Assembly: GCF_001650345.1 (NCBI RefSeq)
Contig: NZ_LVHF01000010.1
Location: 1-64,000, forward strand
Origin: Photobacterium jeanii
GTDB lineage: Bacteria > Pseudomonadota > Gammaproteobacteria > Enterobacterales > Vibrionaceae
Direction of reading: 5' to 3'
DNA length: 64,000 nt
A program made the translations under genes and the position numbers. A model generated the notes under the pieces. It was not told the DNA's origin, ran no database searches, and saw nothing but the letters and a program-made list of their open reading frames with translations. This document shows, piece after piece, positions 12,539 to 22,437 of the stretch (its first letter is position 1; each line of letters starts with the position of its first letter).

Positions 12539-13447
12539 TTATCGTGATGCCGAGTCAGCAGTGGTAGCTTTGGATTTGAATTTCAGCTGCTGGATCACCA
12601 AACCACATACAATCAACACCAAACCAACCAAAGTGGATGGATGAATCTCTTCACCGATAATGGTGGCAAGCAACATCAGAGAGATAAACGGTGAGATGAA
12701 AATCAGGTTGCTGATCCGCGCGGTATTCTGGGTCAATTTTAATGCCGTGATCCATAAAACAAACGTCACCCCCATTTCAAATAAGCCGACATAACTCACC
12801 GCCAGCCATCCTTGCCACGGCAACGCTTGCCAAGTACTGGTATAAAGGCTCAACCCGATGGAAAACGGCAATGACAGCAAAAAGCCGAGCAATACCCCTA
12901 GCACGGGATCGGCTTGGTTCTTGGCATTGAGGATCCAATACAGCGCCCATAATAAGGTGGTCAGTAGCGCTAACGCCACGCCAAGTGGACTATCAAATTG
13001 CAGGGCCAGTACATCGCCTTTGGTGGCAATCACAATCACCCCAACATAACCGAGCACACAGGCGAACCAGTCTTGTTTGCGAATTTTCTGACCGAGAAAT
13101 ACCGCTGCCATCAAGGTGAGCGTGATCGCCCAGCTGTAGTTGAGGGGTTGGGCTTGCGAGGCGGGCAGTAGCTCGTAGGCTTTGAACAGCACCACGTAAT
13201 AGATGAAAGGGTTGATTAATCCGAGGCACAGATAATAGAAAGGGCGAGCGACAAAGGTGCGCCCAAGCAAATGGAGTTTACCTTGCCACAGGGCGATTGC
13301 CGTGAGGGCTATCGCGGATACCACGCTGGCTGCCGCCACCATTTGGATCGGCGTGAAATACTCTAATGTGATTTTGAAGGCGGTCGCGACTGTCGACCAC
13401 AACAGCACAGCAGCCATGCCGTAACCGAGCGCATAACGTTCGTTCAT
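12539..13447 (-). CDS. EamA/DMT-family transporter
   Basis: This 302-residue protein has about ten transmembrane helices in two EamA repeats; the second carries the WALYWILNAKNQ and SNLIFISPFISLMLLATIIGE pattern. DMT transporters move small metabolites or drugs across the inner membrane; no substrate can be assigned. It is a single gene, convergent with the MFS exporter. The last 20 residues are polar and probably cytoplasmic. Confidence 0.85.
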   Translation of the reverse strand: MNERYALGYGMAAVLLWSTVATAFKITLEYFTPIQMVAAASVVSAIALTAIALWQGKLHLLGRTFVARPFYYLCLGLINPFIYYVVLFKAYELLPASQAQPLNYSWAITLTLMAAVFLGQKIRKQDWFACVLGYVGVIVIATKGDVLALQFDSPLGVALALLTTLLWALYWILNAKNQADPVLGVLLGFLLSLPFSIGLSLYTSTWQALPWQGWLAVSYVGLFEMGVTFVLWITALKLTQNTARISNLIFISPFISLMLLATIIGEEIHPSTLVGLVLIVCGLVIQQLKFKSKATTADSASR

Positions 13448-13635
13448 TATCGTCCTTGCAATACTGGAAATTCATACCTGCGGTTGAGTTGATACCTCAA
13501 CGGGATAATTGCGCAGTCTATGCGATCTACTTCACAACGACCAGAGGTGAAACGCTTAGGATGTGATTGTGTCCGCACTCTATTTGCGACCACCGGATAG
13601 GGCGACTTTGGCGCTGGTGGTTTGCAGGATAAATG

Positions 13636-13651
13636 CTGGACATTTATCCAG
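13636..13651. promoter_or_regulatory. Palindrome upstream of rmuC, weak LexA-like site
   Basis: The sequence CTGGACATTTATCCAG fits the outer CTG-N10-CAG of a LexA box but has CTGG/CCAG rather than CTGT/ACAG. It overlaps a second palindrome, ATAAATG-N5-CATTTAT. Control of a recombination-related gene by LexA would make sense, but the match is poor. Confidence 0.25.
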
Positions 13652-13702
13652 TGTCCGCTTAGCCTTTATTGCAGAAAATAGAGGTTTATTTCAGGGCTTA
13701 AC

Positions 13703-15235
13703 ATGATGACAGAGTGGCTAAGTAGCGAATTAGGCTTGGCGATTGCAGCAGCTACCGGGGCGATAGTGGCAACCGGTGTCACGAGCTTATGGCTAAGCGG
13801 TAAACATAAACAGCAGAGCCAACTTTGGCAGCAACAGCGTGAGGCGGATCTTCAGCTGGCCCAAACGCGGGAAGCGCAATTGCAACAACAGCTCGATGAG
13901 CGTAACCAAGAGCTTGATGAAACCGATGTTGATCGTGACCGATTGAGTCATGAACTGCGCCAGATGCACGCCCGTTTAGCGGCTGCATTGGAGAAAATGC
14001 GTCACTTTGAAGCGTTGAAAAATGAAAAGCAGTACCTGACCGAACAGCTCGAAAATGCCCGTGCGGCGAACTCGGGGTTGGAAGGGGATTTACGCGAACA
14101 AGAAGCGCGCCATTTTGAAGAGCAAAAAGCGGCAGAAGAGAAAATCGCGTTACTTGAAAATGCCGAAGAGCGCTTGCGCGTCCAGTTTGAAAGCTTAGCG
14201 AATCGCTTGTTTGAGCAGAAGACCCGCACCGTGGATGAGCAAAACAAGCAAAGCTTAGAAAGTATTTTGTATCCTCTGCGTGCTCAGCTCGAAGGGTTTA
14301 AGAAACAAGTGAACGACAGCTTCAGTGCTGAAGCGCGTGAGCGTCATACCTTAGTGCACGAAATCAATAACCTGAAACAGCTTAACGAGCAAATGGCGCA
14401 AGAGGCCGTTAATCTGACCCAAGCGTTGAAAGGTGATAACAAAGCCCAAGGTAACTGGGGCGAAGTGGTATTAGCCCGAGTATTGAGTGAGTCGGGTTTG
14501 CGTGAAGGGCACGAATACCATACTCAAATGAGCCTTGAAAACGAAGACGGTAAGCGTTACCAGCCCGATGTAGTGGTGCACCTGCCGCAAAATAAAGACG
14601 TGGTGATCGATGCCAAAATGTCATTGATTGCTTACGAGCGCTGCTTCAATGCTGAGACGGTCGCCGAGCGTGAATTGGCATTGAGTGAGCACTTGGCCTC
14701 GATTCGTGGTCATATCCGTGGCTTGAGCCGTAAAGATTACCATCAGCTGCATGGCGTCCATAGTTTGGATTACGTCTTGATGTTCATTCCGGTAGAGCCA
14801 GCATTCCAAGCGGCGATTGAAGCCGATCCCGCGCTGATTCGCGATGCGATGGATCACAATATCATGTTGGTCAGTCCTACCACCTTGCTGGTGGCACTGC
14901 GCACCATCAATAACTTGTGGCGTAACGAGCGTCAAAACCAAAATGCCAAAGACATTGCCGAGCGCGCCAGCAAGTTGTACGACAAGCTGCGATTGTTTGT
15001 TACCGATATGGAAGCGGTGGGTGCATCACTCGATAAAGCGAATCAAAGTTATATGGGAGCGATGAACAAACTCAGTACCGGACGGGGCAATGTGATCCGC
15101 CAAGCAGAGAGTTTTAAGCAGCTCGGAGTTGAAGTGAAACGTGATATTAATCCAGTGCTGGCGGAAAAATCGCAGCTTTTAGCGGGAAATAGCATGTCAC
15201 AAACGCAAGTGGTTGCAGGTGTTGACGGAGAGTAA
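13703..15235 (+). CDS. rmuC: DNA recombination protein RmuC
   Basis: RmuC limits inversion and rearrangement at short repeats; it looks nuclease-related but its biochemistry is poorly known. The 510-residue protein starts with a single membrane anchor (about residues 10-30). A long glutamine- and glutamate-rich coiled coil follows (about 35-170), then the RmuC core with GNWGEVVLARVLSESGLREG, YQPDVVVHLPQNKDVVIDAK and DYVLMFIPVEPAF. Two ATG codons (13703, 13706) are possible starts. It sits upstream of ubiE with a 91-base gap, an arrangement also seen in E. coli. Confidence 0.95.
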   Translation: MMTEWLSSELGLAIAAATGAIVATGVTSLWLSGKHKQQSQLWQQQREADLQLAQTREAQLQQQLDERNQELDETDVDRDRLSHELRQMHARLAAALEKMRHFEALKNEKQYLTEQLENARAANSGLEGDLREQEARHFEEQKAAEEKIALLENAEERLRVQFESLANRLFEQKTRTVDEQNKQSLESILYPLRAQLEGFKKQVNDSFSAEARERHTLVHEINNLKQLNEQMAQEAVNLTQALKGDNKAQGNWGEVVLARVLSESGLREGHEYHTQMSLENEDGKRYQPDVVVHLPQNKDVVIDAKMSLIAYERCFNAETVAERELALSEHLASIRGHIRGLSRKDYHQLHGVHSLDYVLMFIPVEPAFQAAIEADPALIRDAMDHNIMLVSPTTLLVALRTINNLWRNERQNQNAKDIAERASKLYDKLRLFVTDMEAVGASLDKANQSYMGAMNKLSTGRGNVIRQAESFKQLGVEVKRDINPVLAEKSQLLAGNSMSQTQVVAGVDGE

Positions 15236-15326
15236 GCGAACAATTGCGACATAATTTTGAGCAAACCGCAGCCATCAAGTAAACTAGGTCAGTTGTTTAC
15301 ACCACTTTCAGCATGACGGAAAAAGC

Positions 15327-16082
15327 ATGACGGACACCACGCAAGATACAACCCACTTTGGCTTCCGCACTGTTGCCAAGGAAGATAAAGCAAATATGGT
15401 CGCCGAGGTATTCCACTCGGTAGCGGCAAAGTACGACATCATGAACGATCTGATGTCGATGGGTATTCACCGCGTTTGGAAGCGCTTTACCATTGATTGT
15501 AGCGGCGTACGTCGCGGTCAACGCGTGTTGGATCTCGGTGGTGGTACTGGCGATTTGACCGCCAAATTCTCACGCATTGTCGGTGAAGATGGTCAAGTGA
15601 TTTTGGCTGACATCAACAACTCAATGCTAAAAGTGGGCCGCAGCAAACTTCGCGATAACGGCATTGTGGGTAACGTGGGTTACGTACAAGCTAACGCTGA
15701 AGAACTGCCGTTCCCTGATGATTACTTCGATTGCATTACGATCAGCTTTTGTCTGCGTAATGTGACCGATAAAGATAAAGCCCTACGCTCGATGTTCCGT
15801 GTGCTAAAACCAGGCGGTCGTCTGCTGGTGCTTGAATTCTCAAAACCTGTGCTAGAGCCATTGTCGAAAGTGTACGATGCCTACTCTTTCCACCTATTGC
15901 CAAAAATGGGTGAAGTGATTGCGAATGACTCGGAAAGTTACCGTTATTTGGCGGAATCGATTCGCATGCACCCAGACCAAGACACCTTGGAAGGCATGAT
16001 GAAAGAAGCCGGTTTTGAGCAAACCAAATACTACAACTTAACCGGTGGTATTGTTGCGCTTCACCGTGGCTACAAATTCTGA
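15327..16082 (+). CDS. ubiE: Ubiquinone/menaquinone C-methyltransferase UbiE
   Basis: UbiE is a 251-residue SAM-dependent methyltransferase that methylates the quinone ring of ubiquinone and demethylmenaquinone precursors. Signatures: [24 protein letters not shown], the SAM-binding loop [11 protein letters not shown] (about residues 70-80), and [10 protein letters not shown]. It heads the ubiEJB cluster. Just upstream, an 11-base tandem duplication containing the start codon creates a five-codon upstream frame (15313-15330) whose stop overlaps the ubiE ATG. Confidence 0.97.
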   Translation: MTDTTQDTTHFGFRTVAKEDKANMVAEVFHSVAAKYDIMNDLMSMGIHRVWKRFTIDCSGVRRGQRVLDLGGGTGDLTAKFSRIVGEDGQVILADINNSMLKVGRSKLRDNGIVGNVGYVQANAEELPFPDDYFDCITISFCLRNVTDKDKALRSMFRVLKPGGRLLVLEFSKPVLEPLSKVYDAYSFHLLPKMGEVIANDSESYRYLAESIRMHPDQDTLEGMMKEAGFEQTKYYNLTGGIVALHRGYKF

Positions 16083-16089
16083 GGCCCCT

Positions 16090-16695
16090 ATGCCAATTGA
16101 TGTGTTTGTAACGGGCGTGGTTGAAACCTCGCTGAACACCCTAGTCAATGACGACGAACAATCGCAGCGTCGTCTGGCGCGTTTGCGCGGTAAAGTGATC
16201 AGCGTGACGCTGAACGAGTTGGGTAAAACCTTGTACTTTGTGTTCAGCCAACAACTCGATGTGTTGGGCGCTTACGAAGGCGAGGTGGATTGCCAACTGG
16301 CGTTGAATTTGAGTGTATTGCCAGAGCTTCGTCAGCAAGCCAACCTGACGCAATTGATCAAAGCCGACAAGCTTTCGCTGGACGGTGATATTCAACTAGC
16401 GCAGCAATTTTCTTCCTTACTAAGCGGCCTAAAGCCGGATGTAGAAGAGAAATTGTCGCAATACACAGGTGATGTGGTAGCGCATACCTTGGTAACAGGC
16501 GCGAAAACCGGTCTGGGCTTGGTAAAGCGCAGTATCGAACGTCGCCAGCGCGATTTAGCGGAAGTGATCACCGAAGAGTGGAAACTGGCTCCGCAAGCGC
16601 TAGAGATTGCCTTCTTTGCCGATCAAGTTGATGACTTGAAAACCGATGCCGCTCGCTTTGAAGCCCGTTTAAACCAGCTGTTAGAGCGCTGCTAA
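16090..16695 (+). CDS. ubiJ: Ubiquinone biosynthesis accessory factor UbiJ
   Basis: UbiJ is a 201-residue soluble protein with an N-terminal SCP2 lipid-binding domain ([17 protein letters not shown] and following) and a C-terminal helical region. In E. coli it works with UbiK in a cytoplasmic complex for aerobic ubiquinone synthesis. I start at the ATG at 16090, after GAGG, and not at an in-frame ATG inside ubiE. It lies between ubiE and ubiB, with one base before ubiB. Confidence 0.93.
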   Translation: MPIDVFVTGVVETSLNTLVNDDEQSQRRLARLRGKVISVTLNELGKTLYFVFSQQLDVLGAYEGEVDCQLALNLSVLPELRQQANLTQLIKADKLSLDGDIQLAQQFSSLLSGLKPDVEEKLSQYTGDVVAHTLVTGAKTGLGLVKRSIERRQRDLAEVITEEWKLAPQALEIAFFADQVDDLKTDAARFEARLNQLLERC

Positions 16696-16696
16696 C

Positions 16697-18334
16697 ATGA
16701 TGAGCTATTCTGAATTTAAGCGCTTATACCGCATCATTGAAGTCCAGCTACGTTACGGGTTGGACGATTTCCTGCCTGATGACCCACGCGTAAAGCTGCC
16801 AAAAATGGCGCGCCGTTCGCTGTTTTGGGTCAAAAACCAATACCCAGACAAACCACTGGGTGAACGTCTGCGTCTAGCACTGCAAGAGCTAGGTCCGGTG
16901 TGGATCAAACTGGGTCAGATGATGTCGACCCGCCGTGATTTGTTCCCACCGCACATCGCTGACCAACTCGCGCTGTTGCAAGATCAGGTCGAACCGTTTG
17001 ATGGTCGTCTCGCCAAGCAGCAGATGGAAGCCGAGCTCGGTGGTCCGCTAGAACAATGGTTTGATGATTTTGATGAAGTCCCACTGGCCTCGGCATCGAT
17101 TGCTCAGGTACACACGGCCAAGCTAAAAGAAAATGGTCGCGAAGTGGTGCTCAAGGTGATCCGCCCTGACATTCTGCCGGTGATCCAAGCCGACATTCGA
17201 CTGATGTACCGCATGGCGCATTTATTGTCGCGATTGGCGCCCGAAGCACGTCGTCTGCGTCCGGTCGAAGTGGTACGTGAGTACGAGAAAACCCTGCTCG
17301 ATGAACTGAACCTGATGCGCGAAGCGGCGAACAGCATTCAACTGCGTCGCAACTTTGAAGATAGTGATCTGCTGTACGTGCCAGAAATGTTCACCGATTA
17401 CAGCACCGAACGATTACTTGTCATGGAACGCATCTATGGTATCCAAGTTTCGGATATCGAGGCGCTCAAAGCCAACGGCACCGACATGAAGTTGTTGTCG
17501 GAAAATGCGGTGACTGTCTTCTTTACACAGGTATTTCGTGATAGCTTCTTCCATGCCGACATGCACCCAGGGAATATTTTTGTGTCGTACGAACGACCAG
17601 AACGCCCGCAGTGGATTGCCCTTGATTGTGGCATTGTCGGTACGTTAAACCGCGAAGATAAGCGTTATTTAGCGGAAAACTTGCTGGCCTTTTTCCACCG
17701 TGATTACCGTAAGGTAGCAGAGTTACACGTTGACTCCGGATGGGTGCCAGCGGATACCAATGTTGATGAATTTGAAGTGGCGATCCGCACCGTGTGCGAG
17801 CCGATTTTCGAGAAACCGATCTGCGAGATCTCGTTCGGTCACGTACTGCTGAATTTATTCAACACTGCGCGTCGATTCAATATGGAAGTCCAGCCACAGC
17901 TGGTGTTGCTGCAAAAAACACTGCTGTATGTGGAAGGATTAGGGCGTCAGCTGTACCCACAACTTGACCTGTGGGATACCGCGAAACCTTTCCTTGAAGA
18001 TTGGATGTCGCGTCAGGTGGGGCCGCAAGCCATTGTTGAAGCCGTGAAGAGCAAGGCACCATTTTGGGCAGAGAAATTGCCGGAATTGCCAGAATTACTT
18101 TACGACAGTTTGCGCCAAGGCAAAGCGATGAACCAGCGAATGGATAAACTCTATGAAAATTTCATGGAGAGCCGTCGCAATCAAGGTCAGGCAAGATTCC
18201 ATTTTGGCATTGGTGCAACTTTGGTTGTATGTTCTGCCATACTTTTTAGTAATCAGATTGAAACCTATCCCGCGGTCTCCGCAGCAATGGGGATCACGTT
18301 TTGGTTACTTGGGTGGCGTGCTTGCCGCAAATAG
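16697..18334 (+). CDS. ubiB: Ubiquinone biosynthesis protein kinase-like UbiB
   Basis: UbiB is an atypical kinase/ATPase of the ABC1/ADCK family needed for ubiquinone synthesis. The 545-residue protein has the KxGQ motif ([15 protein letters not shown] near residue 72), the alanine-rich nucleotide loop SASIAQVH, the catalytic [10 protein letters not shown] and DCG segments, and two C-terminal membrane helices. The ATG codons at 16697 and 16700 are in tandem. It is translationally close to ubiJ, and tatABC follows, as in E. coli. Confidence 0.97.
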   Translation: MMSYSEFKRLYRIIEVQLRYGLDDFLPDDPRVKLPKMARRSLFWVKNQYPDKPLGERLRLALQELGPVWIKLGQMMSTRRDLFPPHIADQLALLQDQVEPFDGRLAKQQMEAELGGPLEQWFDDFDEVPLASASIAQVHTAKLKENGREVVLKVIRPDILPVIQADIRLMYRMAHLLSRLAPEARRLRPVEVVREYEKTLLDELNLMREAANSIQLRRNFEDSDLLYVPEMFTDYSTERLLVMERIYGIQVSDIEALKANGTDMKLLSENAVTVFFTQVFRDSFFHADMHPGNIFVSYERPERPQWIALDCGIVGTLNREDKRYLAENLLAFFHRDYRKVAELHVDSGWVPADTNVDEFEVAIRTVCEPIFEKPICEISFGHVLLNLFNTARRFNMEVQPQLVLLQKTLLYVEGLGRQLYPQLDLWDTAKPFLEDWMSRQVGPQAIVEAVKSKAPFWAEKLPELPELLYDSLRQGKAMNQRMDKLYENFMESRRNQGQARFHFGIGATLVVCSAILFSNQIETYPAVSAAMGITFWLLGWRACRK

Positions 18335-18398
18335 CGGGTCCAAGCCGTTACAATATTAACGTTAGGTTTTAACCACAAAGAGCTGAGGTATAACAAGC

Positions 18399-18659
18399 AT
18401 GGGTGGTATCAGTATTTGGCAATTACTTATCATTGCACTGATCATTGTTCTTCTATTCGGAACCAAGAAACTTCGTACGTTGGGTGGCGATCTAGGCTCA
18501 GCGGTTAAAGGTTTCAAGAAAGCGATCAGCGATGATGAGCAAGCGCAAGCGGCTAAGAAAGACAACGATGCTGATTTCGATCAGAAGCAACTGTCTGAAA
18601 AGCAAGGCGAGCAAGTGCAATCTGGTCAGAAAGACCAAAAAGACAAAGAGCAGGCTTAA
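18399..18659 (+). CDS. tatA: Twin-arginine translocase subunit TatA
   Basis: An 86-residue protein with one N-terminal helix (about 5-20), the FGTKKLR hinge, an amphipathic helix ([13 protein letters not shown]) and a charged glutamine-rich tail. TatA oligomerises to form the passage for folded proteins in the inner membrane. It is three bases upstream of tatB and the first gene of tatABC. Confidence 0.96.
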   Translation: MGGISIWQLLIIALIIVLLFGTKKLRTLGGDLGSAVKGFKKAISDDEQAQAAKKDNDADFDQKQLSEKQGEQVQSGQKDQKDKEQA

Positions 18660-18662
18660 TAC

Positions 18663-19004
18663 GTGTTTGATATCGGGTTCTGGGAATTAATACTGATCTC
18701 TGTAGTGGGATTGGTGGTACTGGGGCCGGAACGCCTGCCAGTCGCGATCCGTTCGGTTTCGCGTTGGGTAGGCGCTGCTCGTAATATGGCGAGCTCGGTA
18801 AAAGATGAATTGTCGCAAGAGCTTAAACTGCAAGAGCTACAAGAAAATCTGAAAAAGGCCGAGCAAATGGGGATGCAGGACTTGTCGCCTGATCTGCGTA
18901 ATTCTGTCGACGAGTTAAAGAAAGCGGCGTCAGAAGTGCAGCGTCCTTATGCTGATAAAAATAACGAGCAATCCTCAGCCACGACTTCTCAAAAGCAGGA
19001 ATAG
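18663..19004 (+). CDS. tatB: Twin-arginine translocase subunit TatB
   Basis: TatB forms the twin-arginine signal receptor together with TatC. The 113-residue protein begins [20 protein letters not shown], the typical TatB anchor with a conserved glutamate at position 8, then LGPERLP and an amphipathic helix. The start codon is GTG at 18663. TatC begins 11 bases after the stop. Confidence 0.96.
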   Translation: MFDIGFWELILISVVGLVVLGPERLPVAIRSVSRWVGAARNMASSVKDELSQELKLQELQENLKKAEQMGMQDLSPDLRNSVDELKKAASEVQRPYADKNNEQSSATTSQKQE

Positions 19005-19015
19005 ATTAGATCACT

Positions 19016-19765
19016 ATGTCGACAGTCGAAGAGACGCAACCACTTTTTAGTCACTTGCTAGAGTTGCGAAACAGGCTTTTGCGTTCGCTGCTGAGTGTGC
19101 TGGTGGTATTTCTGGGTTTGGTCTGGTTTGCCAACGACATCTATGCGTTCTTGTCTGCGCCTTTGGTAGAAAAACTACCAGAAGGGGCCAGCATGATCGC
19201 CACTGATGTGGCATCGCCATTCTTTACTCCGATAAAACTAACCTTAGTCGCCTCGGTATTTGTCGCTGTGCCTATGATTTTGTACCAAGTGTGGGCCTTT
19301 GTGGCACCGGGCTTGTACAAGCATGAGCGTAAGTTGATCATGCCATTGTTGTTCTCAAGCTCACTGCTGTTTTACGCAGGGGTGGCGTTTGCGTACTTCG
19401 TGGTATTTCCTTTGGTGTTCGGCTTCTTTACCAGCATAGCCCCTGAAGGGGTGCAGGTTGCTACTGATATTGCGAGTTACCTCGACTTTATCTTGGCGCT
19501 ATTTATGGCGTTCGGGATTGCGTTTGAGGTGCCGGTAGCCATCATCTTGCTATGTTGGACGGGAGCAACCGATCCAGAGAGCTTACGTGAAAAACGTCCG
19601 TACATTATTGTGGCGGCGTTTGTGGTTGGTATGATGCTAACGCCTCCAGACATTATTTCACAAACACTGCTCGCAGTGCCGATGTGTTTATTGTTTGAAG
19701 TGGGCTTGTTCTTCGCTCGTTTTTACGTCCGTAAAGACGATGAAGAGGAAGAGGTCGAACAGTAA
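19016..19765 (+). CDS. tatC: Twin-arginine translocase subunit TatC
   Basis: TatC is the core receptor of the Tat pathway, with six transmembrane helices. The 249-residue protein carries the family motifs [13 protein letters not shown] near the N terminus, the periplasmic PFFTPIKLT segment, [14 protein letters not shown], and [26 protein letters not shown] terminator and then tatD follow. Confidence 0.97.
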   Translation: MSTVEETQPLFSHLLELRNRLLRSLLSVLVVFLGLVWFANDIYAFLSAPLVEKLPEGASMIATDVASPFFTPIKLTLVASVFVAVPMILYQVWAFVAPGLYKHERKLIMPLLFSSSLLFYAGVAFAYFVVFPLVFGFFTSIAPEGVQVATDIASYLDFILALFMAFGIAFEVPVAIILLCWTGATDPESLREKRPYIIVAAFVVGMMLTPPDIISQTLLAVPMCLLFEVGLFFARFYVRKDDEEEEVEQ

Positions 19766-19783
19766 TACCGACCGATGTGAAAG

Positions 19784-19815
19784 AACCGGCTTATTCTCAG
19801 CCGGTTTTTGTTTTT
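19784..19815 (+). terminator. Terminator of tatABC
   Basis: The stem AACCGGCT / AGCCGGTT with a 7-nt loop is followed by TTTGTTTTT. tatD starts 17 bases later, so read-through is possible. Confidence 0.88.
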
Positions 19816-19831
19816 AGGGAGTAGGAATTGG

Positions 19832-20620
19832 ATGATTGATATTGGCGTTAACCTGACCAATAGCCGCTTTGATAAAGATCGTGACCAAGTGATCGCCCGC
19901 GCCCAAGACGCAGGGGTAACAGGGCTTATCCTAACGGGCACCAGCATCGAAGAGAGCGAACAAGCGTGGCAGATGGCAACCCAATGGCCAAACTATTGCT
20001 TTAGCACTGCAGGGGTGCACCCGCACGATGCGAAAACCGTTACCGATTTGAGCTTGCCGGCGATCCGCGCATTAGCCAGTAAACCCGAAGTGGTGGCGAT
20101 TGGTGAGTGTGGCTTGGACTTCAATCGTGACTTTTCACCTCGCCCGCAGCAAGAGGCGGTGTTTGAAGCGCAATTGGCGCTCGCGGCTGAGTTGAACCTG
20201 CCTGTTTTTATGCACTGTCGCGATGCCCACGAACGCTTTATCGAGATTTTACGCCCGTGGCGTGACAAGTTACCTGCTGCGGTGTTGCACTGTTTTACGG
20301 GCAGCGAGCAGGATCTACGCGAGTGTTTGGCGTTGGATCTGCACATTGGTATTACGGGTTGGGTGTGCGATGAACGTCGTGGCACTGAGCTACGCGAGAT
20401 TGTTCGCCATATCCCTGACGATCGTTTGATGATTGAAACCGATTGTCCTTATCTGTTGCCGCGTGATTATCGCCCTAAGCCGAAATCGAGCCGCAATGAA
20501 CCTCATTTTCTTCCTCACATCGCGACGGTGATCGCCCATTGCCGCGATCAGCAAGCCGCTGATGTGATGAAAAATTCTCGTGCTACAACTGAAGCATTTT
20601 TTGCGATCGACCCATGCTAA
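19832..20620 (+). CDS. tatD: TatD-family metal-dependent DNase
   Basis: This 262-residue TIM-barrel hydrolase is a 3'-5' exonuclease linked to DNA repair and nucleic-acid turnover; despite its name it is not needed for Tat export. Metal ligands are visible in [39 protein letters not shown] and [13 protein letters not shown]. The ATG at 19832, behind AGGGAGTAGGA, gives the usual N terminus MIDIGVNL; an upstream in-frame ATG at 19808 lies inside the terminator and is rejected. Confidence 0.95.
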   Translation: MIDIGVNLTNSRFDKDRDQVIARAQDAGVTGLILTGTSIEESEQAWQMATQWPNYCFSTAGVHPHDAKTVTDLSLPAIRALASKPEVVAIGECGLDFNRDFSPRPQQEAVFEAQLALAAELNLPVFMHCRDAHERFIEILRPWRDKLPAAVLHCFTGSEQDLRECLALDLHIGITGWVCDERRGTELREIVRHIPDDRLMIETDCPYLLPRDYRPKPKSSRNEPHFLPHIATVIAHCRDQQAADVMKNSRATTEAFFAIDPC

Positions 20621-20677
20621 TTTTGCCGAGAGTGGTATTATCGAGTAAGACCGCGAATTAACCCATACAAGGAGTAA

Positions 20678-21736
<1,059 letters not shown>

Positions 21737-21775
21737 GTCTATGATGTGGTGTGCGTAATGCACTGACTAAATAGC

Positions 21776-21806
21776 AAAACGGCAAGCCTTGGGCTTGCCG
21801 TTTTTG
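21776..21806. terminator. Terminator between hemB and asnC
   Basis: The stem AACGGCAAGCC / GGCTTGCCGTT with loop TTG is flanked by A- and T-rich runs, so it can serve hemB and, less well, the convergent asnC. Confidence 0.92.
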
Positions 21807-21820
21807 TATTCGGCAAGGTG

Positions 21821-22282
21821 CTAGGGTTTAACGTTGCGATTGATCGGATTTTGCAACGAGATCAGGGTCTCGGTCGATTGCACTTCGTCGATGGCTTGGA
21901 GCTTATCTATTAGCACATATTGGAGTTCTTCAATCGACTTACACATCAGTTTGACGAAAATGTTGTATGCCCCTGTGGTGTAGTAAGCTTCGACCACTTC
22001 ATCGAGCTCGTTGAGCTTGGCGAGCGCTGAATGATAGTCACGCGCCGCATTGAGGTTGATACCGATAAAGCAGCACACGTCATAGCCCAATAATTTAGGG
22101 TTCACCACCACTTCGGTGCCAGTGATGATTTCCGCAGCTCGCATTTTTTCCACTCGCACGTGCACAGTTGCCGGGCTAACGTTGAAACGTTTAGCCATTT
22201 CAGCGTATGGTGTACGGGCATCGTTCATTAAGGCGTCGAGGATATCGCGGTCAAGGTCGTCAATCCGAGGGAGTGGGGTCAT
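21821..22282 (-). CDS. asnC: AsnC transcriptional regulator
   Basis: A 153-residue Lrp/AsnC-family regulator with an N-terminal helix-turn-helix (MAKRFNVSPATVHVRVEKMRAAEII) and a C-terminal ligand-sensing domain. Identity with E. coli AsnC is high across the whole length, including LGYDVCCFIGI, AYYTTGAYNIF and STETLISLQNPI. AsnC responds to asparagine and activates asnA; no asnA is in this window. A 16-bp palindrome 15 bp upstream of its start may be its own operator. Confidence 0.92.
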   Translation of the reverse strand: MTPLPRIDDLDRDILDALMNDARTPYAEMAKRFNVSPATVHVRVEKMRAAEIITGTEVVVNPKLLGYDVCCFIGINLNAARDYHSALAKLNELDEVVEAYYTTGAYNIFVKLMCKSIEELQYVLIDKLQAIDEVQSTETLISLQNPINRNVKP

Positions 22283-22296
22283 GGTTAATTACCATC

Positions 22297-22312
22297 CTTG
22301 GTTTATACCAAG
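22297..22312. promoter_or_regulatory. Palindrome upstream of asnC
   Basis: CTTGGT-TTAT-ACCAAG is a perfect 6-4-6 inverted repeat. It lies 15 bp from the asnC start codon, placed well for autorepression, but no binding rule is available to test it. Confidence 0.35.
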
Positions 22313-22437
22313 CGGCGCATCTTTTATACTGCGTCGACAAGGTGGGTGATACTGTTAAGCCCATTCTGCGGCAACCTGCGCGCAAAGGCTATACCTCAAT
22401 TTTTAGCAATCGAATATCAAGGATTACTGGCAACACT

